From Planctomycetales bacterium (lineage in GTDB: Bacteria; Planctomycetota; Planctomycetia; Planctomycetales; Planctomycetaceae): a DNA stretch of 64,000 bases. Made by a program: the position numbers and the translations under genes. The stretch is taken from positions 19,666 to 83,665 of the forward strand of contig JANQPT010000055.1 in the NCBI GenBank assembly GCA_028285345.1. The letters run 5' to 3'. The notes under the pieces were generated by a model. That model searched no databases. It was not told the origin of the DNA and was given only the letters and a program-made list of their open reading frames with translations. Of this stretch, positions 11,237 to 20,464 are shown piece by piece (the stretch's first letter is position 1; each line of letters opens with the position of its first letter).

Positions 11237-13267
11237 TCACACGGCCTGGGGCTCGAGTTCATGCCGGAATACATTGAAATTCAAGTATTCCCAGTGGCGG
11301 TAGAGCGGTGACGACTTAACCAGCGCCGCATGGTTGCCCATCGCATGCACCGCCCCCTTGTGGAGCAGAACAATCTCATCGGACCGCCGTAGCGTGGCCA
11401 TCCGCCGCGGCAGATAAATCACCGTCCGGCCCGGGACGATGCGGTTGTAGGCGTCGTCCAGCAACGATTTCGTCCCCTCGTCAATCGGCTCGTCCGGTTC
11501 CTCCAAGATCAGCAGTGCCGGATTGCGGAGCAGCGCCCGCGCCAGTCCGAGTCGAAACGTCTGCCCCTGATCGAGCTGTTCGCCATGCTCGCCGATCACG
11601 GTCTCATAACCTTGCGGCAGCTTGACGACGAAATTGTGCGCGTGAGCAATCTTTGCCGCTTCCGTCGCTTCTTGCAGCGAATACTGTTCGTTGCCGCAGC
11701 GAATGTTTTGCAGCACGGTGCCTGTAAAAAACGGATCGCGGGCGCTGACCATGATCGTTTCCGCACGCAGCGACTCTAAAGTCACCCAGGCAATGTCTTC
11801 GCCGTCGATCAGAATCTGCCCCGTCCGTGGCTCAATAAACCGGGGCAGCAGATAGGCGACCGCGCGGGCCTCCCAAGGATCAGTCGACACGACGGCGACT
11901 TGTGTCCCCGCTCTGACTTGGAAGCTGCATCCCGAGAGCAACGACCGGTGGTCGCGGCTTTCGCAGGCGACGTTGTCAAAAACGAGCGAATCCGACAGCG
12001 GTTGCAGGAACTTCGCCCCCACCGCCTGCCCGATCGGAGGCGCCTGCGCCAAGTACAACTCGATGCGAGTCGCGACATGAGCCGCATCGGAGACGTCTTG
12101 CGAGAAGTGCCACAAGTTCTTGAGCGGAGGATGCATGCATCCCAGCGCCGCGAACATCAAAATCGCCGAGGGAACCGACAGGCCCGCCTCGTCGTCCAGA
12201 ATCTGGTGCCCGACAAATAGCACGGCCACCGCACCTACAAATGCCGCCATCGTCGCCAAGCCCCACCGCTGAACCCAATCTTGCCGCAGTGCCGCAGACG
12301 TCTCGTCAGAAAGCCGCGTCAATTGGTGTTGGAACTGCTCTTCTTCAAACCCTTCCATTTCCTTACCGTAGCCGCGCACCAGTCGCGTCGTCCGCAAACT
12401 CTCCGCCAACAATCTCAGCTTCTCTTCAGAACGTGATTTGTTCAGCGCACTTTGCGATTTCCCCTGTCGCACTTGCCAGAAGATTAGCATCCAACAGCCG
12501 GCCGTCAGCAGCATCACCGCCACAGCCTCCAGCGGTGCGGTGGCAATTGCCAAGACCGCCAACAACACCAGCCGTAGCGGATCACGCGTCAGCCGCAAGA
12601 TCCAAGTGCTCAATCCCTCTTGGAGTGTGTCCATGTCCGAGGCGAATAGCGTCTGCAGTTCTCCATTCCGACTCTCCTGAATCTCCGACGGCCCCATGCG
12701 GAGCGTTTGGCGATGTAGCGCTCGCCGCTCCTGCTTCGTCAGTTCCACAGCGGCCTGAATCGCCCGCGTACGGCCCCGCGAATTCGCCAACGCAATCAGT
12801 CCGCCCGTTATGGCGGCGGCCAAACTCAGAAAGACTAAAGCGTCTCTGTTTGTCTGCAGCGGAGAAAACCTGCGGTACGCGGCGGCCATCAACGATCCAC
12901 AGGGACAGGTCCGCGCCCGCCACACAGCCGGCAAAATGCCGGTATCGCTCCACACCAGTGGACGCCCCGCAATCGGCGGCTGCTCCGCTTCACCGGCCGC
13001 TTCGTCGTCCGCCGACTCCGCGCCGGCAGCGGTCAGGCTGCGCAATTCCGGCGCCTCCTGCGCTGAGAGTTCCAGCCGGCCATGGTCGATCAGCAGCCCC
13101 GCGACCAGCCACAATTCAACCAGCAGTAAACACAGACCGACCGATCCAACCGCGGACCAGAGCAAACTCTTCAGCGGGGCCTCACGGAACAACATCCGGT
13201 TAGGAATCAAACGCTGTAACGGATGAGCAGAGTTGTCGACCACGATTAACGCCCCAATCTCCGGCAA
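11237..13267 (-). CDS. ABC exporter-like protein with degenerate ATPase motifs
   Basis: A 676-residue half-transporter: hydrophobic segments at about residues 32-60 and 140-160, two more at 230-275 and 335-375, then a nucleotide-binding-domain fold from about 415. The domain order matches type IV ABC exporters (membrane domain then ATPase). The ATPase signatures are eroded: where Walker A (GxxGxGKST) should be, the sequence is QVAVVSTDPWEARAVAYLL, with no lysine; the signature LSGGQ is LDQGQTFRLGLARALL; Walker B is ALLILEEPDEPID; and the H-loop histidine is missing (TVIYLPRRMATLRRSDEI). The frame is intact, so this is not a simple pseudogene. It may be a non-hydrolysing subunit or regulator. 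The start is TTG 13267 in the longest frame; GTG 13243 is an alternative. No partner ABC gene is adjacent. Confidence 0.85.
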   Translation of the reverse strand: MPEIGALIVVDNSAHPLQRLIPNRMLFREAPLKSLLWSAVGSVGLCLLLVELWLVAGLLIDHGRLELSAQEAPELRSLTAAGAESADDEAAGEAEQPPIAGRPLVWSDTGILPAVWRARTCPCGSLMAAAYRRFSPLQTNRDALVFLSLAAAITGGLIALANSRGRTRAIQAAVELTKQERRALHRQTLRMGPSEIQESRNGELQTLFASDMDTLQEGLSTWILRLTRDPLRLVLLAVLAIATAPLEAVAVMLLTAGCWMLIFWQVRQGKSQSALNKSRSEEKLRLLAESLRTTRLVRGYGKEMEGFEEEQFQHQLTRLSDETSAALRQDWVQRWGLATMAAFVGAVAVLFVGHQILDDEAGLSVPSAILMFAALGCMHPPLKNLWHFSQDVSDAAHVATRIELYLAQAPPIGQAVGAKFLQPLSDSLVFDNVACESRDHRSLLSGCSFQVRAGTQVAVVSTDPWEARAVAYLLPRFIEPRTGQILIDGEDIAWVTLESLRAETIMVSARDPFFTGTVLQNIRCGNEQYSLQEATEAAKIAHAHNFVVKLPQGYETVIGEHGEQLDQGQTFRLGLARALLRNPALLILEEPDEPIDEGTKSLLDDAYNRIVPGRTVIYLPRRMATLRRSDEIVLLHKGAVHAMGNHAALVKSSPLYRHWEYLNFNVFRHELEPQAV

Positions 13268-13940
13268 TTCAATTACGCATCATCCCTGTCCAGAATTTGA
13301 CACATCACGCCGGCCCCCCTCCTGGTTGCTGCGAAGTCCCCGGCAATCGGTACCTCGCGCCGCCGCTTCAGCCGCGTCATTCTCTATAATATATACGTTT
13401 CCCGATGCACGTCTTCGCTTTCCGGAGAAAAATTCTCGACGATTGCCGAAAATTGTCGCCGCTCCAAGACCAGCGCCGACCCGGCAAGTCCAGATTCTAC
13501 GTGGCGTGCCACAGGATCCACCGGTGCATCTCGGATGAAAGCGTCAGTAGGCCCCCGTCGGTTCGCGATCCACCGCGCGCAACCAAGCAGCTATGGGCAA
13601 AGGGACGGGCGATTCCACAAACCATCGTGTGACCGGCCCGGGACGCCACTCGTAGCGAGTCGCCTTCCCTTCCAGGTGCACTAGCTGAATGATTCAGCCC
13701 GGGGGATCCCCGCGCGCCGTTTCCTAAAATCGAAAACGCGCACAAAAGCGAGTGATTGCCAATGCGACACCAGAAGCTAACCAAACAGCCTTCGTCAGAA
13801 AACATCAGCCGCCGGAAACTCGCCCGCGGACTTGTCGACTGACAAATTCTCTCCAGCCCAGCCGCTGCAAGACGAATCGGTCGATGCGCGATTGATCGGT
13901 TTGGGTGATATCCATTATCTCGACCCGAACACGTCGTGCA
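13268..13940. other. Long intergenic region with small palindromes, no convincing gene
   Basis: About 670 bases between two minus-strand genes. It contains an AT-rich patch near 13382-13400 (TATAATATATA) that could be part of a promoter for the ABC-like gene, a hairpin ACTCG-TAG-CGAGT near 13648, and CGGGG-GAT-CCCCG near 13699. Several short frames are open, but none shows a start with a ribosome binding site or a recognisable product. Confidence 0.45.
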
Positions 13941-14564
13941 TCAATTCTTGTCCGGCTGCTCTCTGACCTCCGTGATCATGCGGACCAGGTCCACAACGGA
14001 GTCTGTGCCCATCTTGCGCATAATACTCGTCCGCTGATTGCGAACCGTATTAAAACTCGTCCCCAGTTCCGACGCGATGGACTTCGTGGGATGTCCCGCG
14101 ACAATCAAATCCAACACGGTCGTCTCTCGCGGCGTTAACGATTCGAGCCCCCGCTGCAGGTTGCGGCGCTGTTCCCACCGGCGCCGCGAGTCTAAATCCT
14201 GCTTGATCGCCTGCTGAACCCTCCGAATCAGATCCTCGCCGCGAAACGGTTTCTCGATCAGGTCGGCCGCGCCCGCTTTCATTGCGCCGACCGCCATCGC
14301 AACGTCGGCGTGGCCGGTCAGTATGATCGTCGTCACGGGCCGGTCCGATTCGGCCAGCATCCGCTGCAATTCCAGCCCGCTCATGCCCGGCATGCGCACG
14401 TCGAGCAGAAGGCATCCGGAACGTTCGGGATCATATTCATCCAGAAAACTTGCTGCGTCAGAATACATCTCTGCCGGAATATTCGCCGTTTCCAACAACG
14501 TGGATAATGAGTCGCGGACGGACGGGTCGTCATCGACCACGAAGACGGTTGGCTCGTGAACCAT
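13941..14564 (-). CDS. FixJ/NarL-type response regulator (REC + LuxR HTH)
   Basis: 207 residues. The receiver domain occupies residues 1-120: acidic pair DDD at 11-13, phospho-acceptor Asp55 in LLLDVRMPGMSG, the conserved Thr in ILTGHADVA and the Lys in IEKPF. A LuxR-type helix-turn-helix follows at about 140-200 (LTPRETTVLDLIVAGHPTKSIASELGTSFNTVRNQRTSI). The long acidic-to-basic linker and the REC sequence place it with FixJ/TodT-like regulators. No sensor kinase gene is adjacent, so it is an orphan here. It should bind DNA when phosphorylated; targets are unknown. Confidence 0.93.
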   Translation of the reverse strand: MVHEPTVFVVDDDPSVRDSLSTLLETANIPAEMYSDAASFLDEYDPERSGCLLLDVRMPGMSGLELQRMLAESDRPVTTIILTGHADVAMAVGAMKAGAADLIEKPFRGEDLIRRVQQAIKQDLDSRRRWEQRRNLQRGLESLTPRETTVLDLIVAGHPTKSIASELGTSFNTVRNQRTSIMRKMGTDSVVDLVRMITEVREQPDKN

Positions 14565-15054
14565 CGAATCTTCCTCTTTCTCACCCCAGACTGCAGACTC
14601 AAATCGTGCACCCGTAGCGCAATCGCATCCCGCGTTCAGATGCCCTCACAATGAATCAGCCCGTCTTTGCCCCAAATCAGTTGACTGCAAGTGATGAATC
14701 GATGCTTCAGAACTCTCCCCAAGGAAGGGTCAGGACCTCCATCGATTGACGACGACACGACGACAGCATCCGATCAGCAACAACAACTCTTAGTTTCCGC
14801 CCAGACTGCTACCCGTCATGCCTAGTTTGAGATGGACTTGATCACAAAATGTGCGAGATTCGCCTAATTTGCAGGCAACCAAACTTCGGTCCGCGCCTCA
14901 ATGTGGCCACCACATTGGCAAAACCCACGATTTCCACGTGCTGAGATGGGATAACGATCTTGATTCGACCAATGTTGAGTTCAAGATATATTAACAATTA
15001 TAGTCATCTTAATTGAAAAAAACACAACATGTATTTTCGAAGCCGGTGCGCAAT
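14565..15054. other. Intergenic region with an AT-rich tract
   Basis: Between the FixJ-like gene and the cyclase gene, both on the minus strand. Bases about 14958-15040 are strikingly AT-rich for this genome (for example ATATATTAACAATTATAG and a run of seven A at 15016-15022) and may contain the promoter of the regulator or be a bent or structural tract. No gene recognised. Confidence 0.45.
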
Positions 15055-15088
15055 GGCCCCCTAGATAAAACAGAGGGAATAGGGGGCC
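15055..15088 (-). terminator. Strong hairpin at the 3' end of the cyclase gene, possible terminator
   Basis: GGCCCCCTA at 15055-15063 pairs perfectly with TAGGGGGCC at 15080-15088, a 9-bp stem whose right arm touches the cyclase stop codon (15088-15090). No T run follows directly on the minus strand; a T-rich tract occurs about 35 bases further. It could stop transcription or stabilise the mRNA end. Confidence 0.5.
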
Positions 15089-16866
15089 TACTTGTTCGGG
15101 AGCTTCACGATCCCGTCCCAGTCGCCGGGAGCCGTCCGGTTGTGCTGAGCAATCAGCAGATTGAGAAAGTCCTGCGCGCGATCGGTAGGCGGAATATCAT
15201 GCAAGGCGCTGTAAGCGCGCTCCCAATCTCCCTCCTGGAAGTGAGCCACTGCCTGCTCGTACGACTCCAGATGGGCCTCCGTCAAATCGGGGAATACCTC
15301 CAGTGACGGAAGCAGTTCGCTTACGGTAACCGGCGTCTGCATCCCATAGGGCAGCACTCGCGCCAGACGGCGAATCCGTCCCGGCAAGTCCTCTAGGCGA
15401 CCTCGGACTTGCTCAGCCATCGATTCGTCCAACAAAATCGGCACCCGCAGCTGTTTGGTCATTCCCTCCAGCCGGCTCGCCAGATTCACGACCGGTCCAA
15501 ACACGGTGACTTTCACATGGTCGCTGGTCCCGATCTTGCCGGCGACCGCCCTCCCCTGCGCCAATCCGATCCCCATTTGAAAGTCAGCCAGCGGGTGGTC
15601 CTTTTGTCCGGCGGTTTTCGCAAACTCGGCGCGAATATCAAGCGCTGCCCGACACGCTTGCAGCGGAGCAGAATCCGACGCGACCGGCCACCCCCAAAAG
15701 CCCATCGCTGCGTCTCCCTGAAAGTCGCCGATCACTCCGCCATGTGCCAAGATGTGCTGCGTCATGACGCCCAGCGCTTGACTGACACGATCAAGCAGAT
15801 CGATCAGATTGTCGCGCGAATCCTCCGCTTGTTTGCTGAACCCCCGCAAGTCGCAGAACAGGACTGTGACATCACACTCGCGCGGCTCCAAAATCTTCGT
15901 ATCGAAGCCGTCGCCCAGTGATGACAAAATGATCGGCGCAAAAAACTGCCGCAGACCCGCTTGTTGCCGTTCCAGTTGATTCCCCCAACGGACCGCGCTG
16001 ATGATCTCGGCCATCGTTTCCGCGAACTTCACGTCGCTCCGCAAATGCTGTTCGCCGACCGCCTTTCGATCCTGGTTGAGCGGCGATCGATCAAAACGTC
16101 CCGCCAGATACAGCCCCCAACCGCGCGTCGCCGCGCCAATCACCGGCGTGCAGAACGCCCAGTCAAAGTCCTGCGTCACGGTAAAATCGGCATGTTGCAG
16201 CTCACTGCTCTCCCAGAGATGCAAAATACTCTGCGCCTTCTCTTGCACGGCCGCTTTAATCAGACGCGTGCTGGGGCGAAAATCGCCGCCCACGTCCAAT
16301 CGCCGCTCCCAATGTTCAATTTTGGGTGAGGAGTCCCCCGACAGAGAAACGACCGCCGCCGCATCGGCGGTCTTGATGCCGGCCAGGAGAATCGTCGTCA
16401 ATCGAACGAACAATTCCTGGTCAGTATGCGCCCCGCGAATGACATCCGGCAAATGATTCAGAACTTCAATACGCCGATCGGCGTCGATATACCGCGCCCG
16501 GCGCAATTCTTCCGGTGAAAACGCGACCTCCTCCACCGGTTGCGCTGGAGTCGAACTGCGAACGGACTCGACGTCGCTGAACAAAAAGAATGTCGTGCCC
16601 AGCACAAAATGCTCTCCGGCGTCGATTTCGCACGATTCCACCTCCCGTCCTTGGAAGAACAACGGATTCGATGCGGTCCCCAATTTGCGGATTTGCAGCC
16701 GATTGCCGAGAAGCGTGGCTTCAGCATGCCGTCGCGAAACGTTCGAATCCCAAAAAGCGGCTAAATCACACGCCGTTTCACGTCCAATTGTGACGGTCTG
16801 TTGGGAGGTGAGTGGGAGCCGGGCGATATGTTGACTTGCAGTGCTCTCGGCAGTCAATTCAGGCAA
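15088..16866 (-). CDS. FHA-GAF-class III adenylate/guanylate cyclase
   Basis: 592 residues. FHA domain at about 15-105 (VTIGRETACDL, then NVSRRHAEATL, the Arg/Ser/His phosphothreonine-binding core), a GAF-like region at about 140-300, and a class III cyclase domain at about 325-500. Metal-binding aspartates are visible in VLFCDLRGFS and GDFQGDAAMGFWG, and the transition-state Asn and Arg in VVNLASRLEGM, so catalysis looks intact. Product is probably cAMP (or cGMP). The start is TTG 16866 with GGGAGGA about 10 bases upstream. It overlaps the end of the kinase gene by 8 bases, indicating translational coupling. The FHA domain would recruit the cyclase to a phosphothreonine, plausibly made by that kinase. 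Cytoplasmic. Confidence 0.93.
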   Translation of the reverse strand: MPELTAESTASQHIARLPLTSQQTVTIGRETACDLAAFWDSNVSRRHAEATLLGNRLQIRKLGTASNPLFFQGREVESCEIDAGEHFVLGTTFFLFSDVESVRSSTPAQPVEEVAFSPEELRRARYIDADRRIEVLNHLPDVIRGAHTDQELFVRLTTILLAGIKTADAAAVVSLSGDSSPKIEHWERRLDVGGDFRPSTRLIKAAVQEKAQSILHLWESSELQHADFTVTQDFDWAFCTPVIGAATRGWGLYLAGRFDRSPLNQDRKAVGEQHLRSDVKFAETMAEIISAVRWGNQLERQQAGLRQFFAPIILSSLGDGFDTKILEPRECDVTVLFCDLRGFSKQAEDSRDNLIDLLDRVSQALGVMTQHILAHGGVIGDFQGDAAMGFWGWPVASDSAPLQACRAALDIRAEFAKTAGQKDHPLADFQMGIGLAQGRAVAGKIGTSDHVKVTVFGPVVNLASRLEGMTKQLRVPILLDESMAEQVRGRLEDLPGRIRRLARVLPYGMQTPVTVSELLPSLEVFPDLTEAHLESYEQAVAHFQEGDWERAYSALHDIPPTDRAQDFLNLLIAQHNRTAPGDWDGIVKLPNK

Positions 16867-19240
16867 CGGACGAATTCCTCCCGCTGTCAGAAATCCGTTC
16901 CGACGATCCCGCGCTGCCCGCCCCCCGACGGGGGCGCAACGCGCCGAACCGTAGAACGTTGTATTTCAGACCTCGCAGCAAGAAGAACCATAATACGCTA
17001 ATCAGCGTGAAGAAAAACAGCAGGCCAATCATACCGTACTTGGTCAATTCGCTGCGCACATCTTCGACCGGCTCAATCGCTTTGCGGTGCCGCTCCTGCA
17101 CGACGGTCCACCAATCCGTTCCCGGAACCCGGGCAAACGCTGCCATCCAGCGCTCGCCAAACGCCTCGGGCGAAATTTCGGCCGCCGGATCCCGGTAGTC
17201 CGACACCACAAACACGTCGACCTCGTCCGTCTCCGACTTTTCATCGGCGCGAGCCGCCATCTGTGCCTGAATCGCCTCGGAGAGCTGCAAACTGTCGTAG
17301 ACCTGTTGGATCTCGTCGGGCGTACGCGCCTTAAATCCATCTTGCTCCATGTACTGGTGGTCCAAAATCTTTCCATTCCGCCCGTCCACCATCGCCACGA
17401 TCCGGTCGATCCGCGTGCCGTCATCCGAGACCCGTTCCTCATTGGAAACAATTCCGCTGGTCGCCAGCAGCTTGCCGAGATCAATCGTACGCGCCAGCAC
17501 TCCCTGCGGCCGTTCCGGCTCCGCCCGCACGAACAGTTGCGACGCCAAATCAATCAGTTGGCCCAAATTCATACTCTCGCCGGAGAACCAGTCCAAAACA
17601 AATAGCAGCCGATCCATGCCGACGGCACGTGCCAACTCTCCGTACAGAGGTGCGCTCTGATAGTCCCGCACCAGAACCGAAATGGCCACCATCAGCCGCT
17701 GTGTGGTCTGGCTCTTAAAGGCGACGGAGATATGAAACCTCTTGTTTTCCCAGGCGGGAGGCGCGCGATCAGCCTGGGGTGACTCCTCGCCCCGCCAATG
17801 AAAATAGTCCCGCCAGTAATAGTCATGGTCAATCGATTTTTCGCTGAACGGCGCACGCATCACTTGCCGGCCCCGCGCATCGGTCAAAAACCAACTGGTG
17901 TCCAAATACTCAACTTCCTGCGGCCGGTCGATCTGCCGGTCGGCGGGGCGCGTCTCCAGCACTGGGGGAACCCCGTAAATCTGCCGAAATTCCTCGATGA
18001 GTGCCTTGATTCTCTTCCGTTGAGTATGCGGCTGGGTCCCCTCAGTCTTGACGGCTCTCGACAACTCTGGATCGTCTGCGGCGATCTGCAGTTCCTGAAC
18101 CCGGCGGACCAATTCGCTTTCAATCAGCTCAGCAATCGCCACCGCTGCGAGCTTGTTGCTTTCAGCAGCACGGACCGCCACTTTTTCCTCCGCGGTATTT
18201 ACGGCATCTTCGGCCGCCCAAAATCCCAGCGGAACCAACGCCGCCAGCAACAGCAGCGGCGCCACAATTCCCATCACGACCGCCGGGCGCCGCGCCCGCT
18301 GTTTGGCCCGGTTCTGCAGTGCGCTCAGCACCGCTTGTGCATTGGGATAGCGACGGTTGGGATCGCGTTCCAAACAGCGGTCGATGATTCCCGCCAACCG
18401 TTTGTCCACGCCCGACACGCGGCGATGCCCCGTCGGACGCTCGGATGATTCCAGCGCTCCGCGATAAACCGCTAAACGCTCCCGCAACGAGTCGGCTGCG
18501 AGAATTCGCTCTTCGTTTTCCTTCGTGCGAAACGGCGGCTCGCCGCACAGGCAATGATAGAGCAATGACCCCAGCGCGTAGACGTCCCACCGCGCATCAG
18601 GAATCGCCGCCATGTCCGCCTGCTCCGGCGCCATGTAAAACAAAGTTCCCAGCGCCGGCTGCTGCTCGTTCGACAACCGCGATTGCCCAAAATCGGCCAA
18701 GCGCGGCTGCATGTCGGCATCCAACAGCACGTTGGCCGGCTTCAGATCGCAATGCAGAATCCCGCTGCTGTGGGCGTGAATCAACGCCCGCAAAATTGAC
18801 TCCGCAATCCTCACGGTTTCCGCGGTCGACAGCGAACCCTCGCGGAGTAACGCCGCCAGAGAGCCGTTCTCCAGATACTCCATCACATAGTACGGGGGCT
18901 GTGCGTCCCAGCCGACCTCCTTGAGATGGACGATTTCGCGGCTCGTGTACAAGATGGCCAGTTTTTCCACTTCGCGGTTCAGCAGCGACCAGTCGAGTCC
19001 CCCGCGATGCGTATAAAACTTAATCGCCACGCGTTTCCCGGTGTTCTGCTCAGCCGCCAGCCACACCGAACCGTAGGCCCCTTCACCGAGACAATACTCA
19101 ATCTTGTAGCCCGGCACCTCCCCCGGCGGCGATAACTGGCGGCTGCTCAGCCGCGCCGACCGTTCCGCACTCTCTGCGTCCTGTCGCTCGGTCGCGTCGG
19201 CGTCATCCGCGGCGGACAGCATTTGGGGAGAATCGGACAT
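16859..19240 (-). CDS. Transmembrane Ser/Thr protein kinase with extracytoplasmic sensor region
   Basis: 793 residues from ATG 19240 (MSDSPQMLSAADDADATE); the longer frame to 19327 adds 29 unlikely residues. Hanks-type kinase domain at about 45-310: glycine loop GEGAYGSV at 52-59, Lys74, catalytic loop HCDLKPAN at 163-170 (Asp165), DFG at 183-185, and APEQ. A transmembrane helix follows at about 318-340, then about 400 residues outside the membrane that resemble a dCache-type sensor (LDTSWFLTDARGRQVMRAPF, YYWRDYFHWRGE), then a second helix near 748-770 and a short basic tail. HCD rather than HRD marks a non-RD kinase. The first gene of an overlapping pair with the FHA-cyclase gene. It probably senses a periplasmic signal; the ligand is unknown. 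Confidence 0.92.
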   Translation of the reverse strand: MSDSPQMLSAADDADATERQDAESAERSARLSSRQLSPPGEVPGYKIEYCLGEGAYGSVWLAAEQNTGKRVAIKFYTHRGGLDWSLLNREVEKLAILYTSREIVHLKEVGWDAQPPYYVMEYLENGSLAALLREGSLSTAETVRIAESILRALIHAHSSGILHCDLKPANVLLDADMQPRLADFGQSRLSNEQQPALGTLFYMAPEQADMAAIPDARWDVYALGSLLYHCLCGEPPFRTKENEERILAADSLRERLAVYRGALESSERPTGHRRVSGVDKRLAGIIDRCLERDPNRRYPNAQAVLSALQNRAKQRARRPAVVMGIVAPLLLLAALVPLGFWAAEDAVNTAEEKVAVRAAESNKLAAVAIAELIESELVRRVQELQIAADDPELSRAVKTEGTQPHTQRKRIKALIEEFRQIYGVPPVLETRPADRQIDRPQEVEYLDTSWFLTDARGRQVMRAPFSEKSIDHDYYWRDYFHWRGEESPQADRAPPAWENKRFHISVAFKSQTTQRLMVAISVLVRDYQSAPLYGELARAVGMDRLLFVLDWFSGESMNLGQLIDLASQLFVRAEPERPQGVLARTIDLGKLLATSGIVSNEERVSDDGTRIDRIVAMVDGRNGKILDHQYMEQDGFKARTPDEIQQVYDSLQLSEAIQAQMAARADEKSETDEVDVFVVSDYRDPAAEISPEAFGERWMAAFARVPGTDWWTVVQERHRKAIEPVEDVRSELTKYGMIGLLFFFTLISVLWFFLLRGLKYNVLRFGALRPRRGAGSAGSSERISDSGRNSSVA

Positions 19241-19489
19241 GTCGTATGATGTGATGAACGGCAATCGTGTAGTGCTTGCAGTCGATGATCTCTCGTGACG
19301 ACGATATTCTAATCGATTCACGATCACATTGTCTCGGTTCCGGCGAATTTCGGAAGCTTAGCTGACCACACGTTGGCCGCACCGAGCACCGTGACGGTCA
19401 AACGGCAACGGCGTCCTGCGTGCTGCCCAGGTATCATTGATCCTGTCAGACGGGTGAGGGGTCGAATCGACTTAGAAGGAGAGCGGACG
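19241..19489. promoter_or_regulatory. Divergent promoter region between kinase and methyltransferase genes
   Basis: The two flanking genes diverge, so promoters for both must lie here. No consensus promoter boxes were clear. AAGGAG at 19476-19481 is the ribosome binding site of the methyltransferase. Confidence 0.4.
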
Positions 19490-20260
19490 ATGAATCGACC
19501 AGTTGTTAACTTTGACGGACCCTTGCACCAAAACTACCGCGCAGCACGCGAGCTGCGCCAATCATCGATGCTAATTTGGCGGACGAAGATCCGTCACTAC
19601 CTCGCCGACCGCACCGGTTTGAACGTTCTGGATCTCGGTTCAGGCACGGGGAGGTTTTCCGTCACGCTGGCCGAAGCACTGGATGCGGATGTCGTCGGCG
19701 TCGAGCCTGCGGATGCGATGCGCAGCGTTGCACTCCGCGAAGTCCAGCATCCGCGCGTGCGGTTTTTGGCAGGCACAGCCGATCAGATTCCCCTGGACTC
19801 CGCCTCATGCGATGCCGCCTGGCTGTCGCAGATGCTGCATCATGTTCCGGACATTCCCGCCGCCGCGGCGGAAGTACAACGCGTAATGCGCTCCGGAGGA
19901 AGGGTGCTGATCCGCAACGGTTTCCAGGGCCGCTTGAAAGACCACTGCCGCTACTACCAATTCTTCCCGACCGGACTTGCGGTTGATGATTCGCGGCACC
20001 CGACGATCGAGCAAACAACCCGTGCATTCGAGGCATGCGGGTTTCGACTGGTCGCCAATGACGTCATCGAGCAACTGGAGGCCCCGAGTCTGTCCGCTTA
20101 CGCCGACCGGATTCGGCAGCGCGCGTTCTCAACGTTCGAATTGATCACTGACAGCGAGTTTGCCGCCGGACTCGCGGACCTCCAGGCGGCCGCCGACAGG
20201 GAACAGCCGCCTCAACCGGTCATGGGGAAGCTGGATCTGCTCGTTTTTGAACGAACATGA
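19490..20260 (+). CDS. Class I SAM-dependent methyltransferase
   Basis: 256 residues starting MNRPVVNFDGPLHQNYRAAR at ATG 19490, with AAGGAG 8 bases upstream. Motif I is VLDLGSGTGRFSVTLAEAL, which binds S-adenosylmethionine; an acidic residue ends the next strand (VVGVEPADAM), and motif IV-like DAAWLSQMLHHVPD follows. This is a UbiE/Methyltransf_11-type small-molecule methyltransferase. The substrate cannot be assigned. Monocistronic as far as visible. Cytoplasmic. Confidence 0.9.
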   Translation: MNRPVVNFDGPLHQNYRAARELRQSSMLIWRTKIRHYLADRTGLNVLDLGSGTGRFSVTLAEALDADVVGVEPADAMRSVALREVQHPRVRFLAGTADQIPLDSASCDAAWLSQMLHHVPDIPAAAAEVQRVMRSGGRVLIRNGFQGRLKDHCRYYQFFPTGLAVDDSRHPTIEQTTRAFEACGFRLVANDVIEQLEAPSLSAYADRIRQRAFSTFELITDSEFAAGLADLQAAADREQPPQPVMGKLDLLVFERT

Positions 20261-20464
20261 GTCGACGGCAGGGCGTGATCCCCTGCACGTCTAATGGAAC
20301 GATCTGCTGCCGACCCCGACCTTCTACGGTTGCACGGCCATCATGGAACTTCCCAGCCGCGGCGGTTAATCTAAATGGACTCGCTCACAACTGTTGAACG
20401 GGACGACACTGCCTCGCCGACTCCCTTGATCACTCCTCAGACACACCCACACCCGGAGAGTTCC

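Noticed and set aside
13497..13805. Minus-strand frame of 102 codons between the ABC-like and FixJ-like genes
   Set aside because: Composition is not protein-like (many Arg, Ser, Cys), with no start signal and no recognisable motif.
16859..16866. Frameshift between kinase and cyclase genes suggesting one fused protein
   Set aside because: The cyclase has its own ribosome binding site (GGGAGGA) before TTG 16866, and both products have natural ends; an overlap of separate genes explains it.
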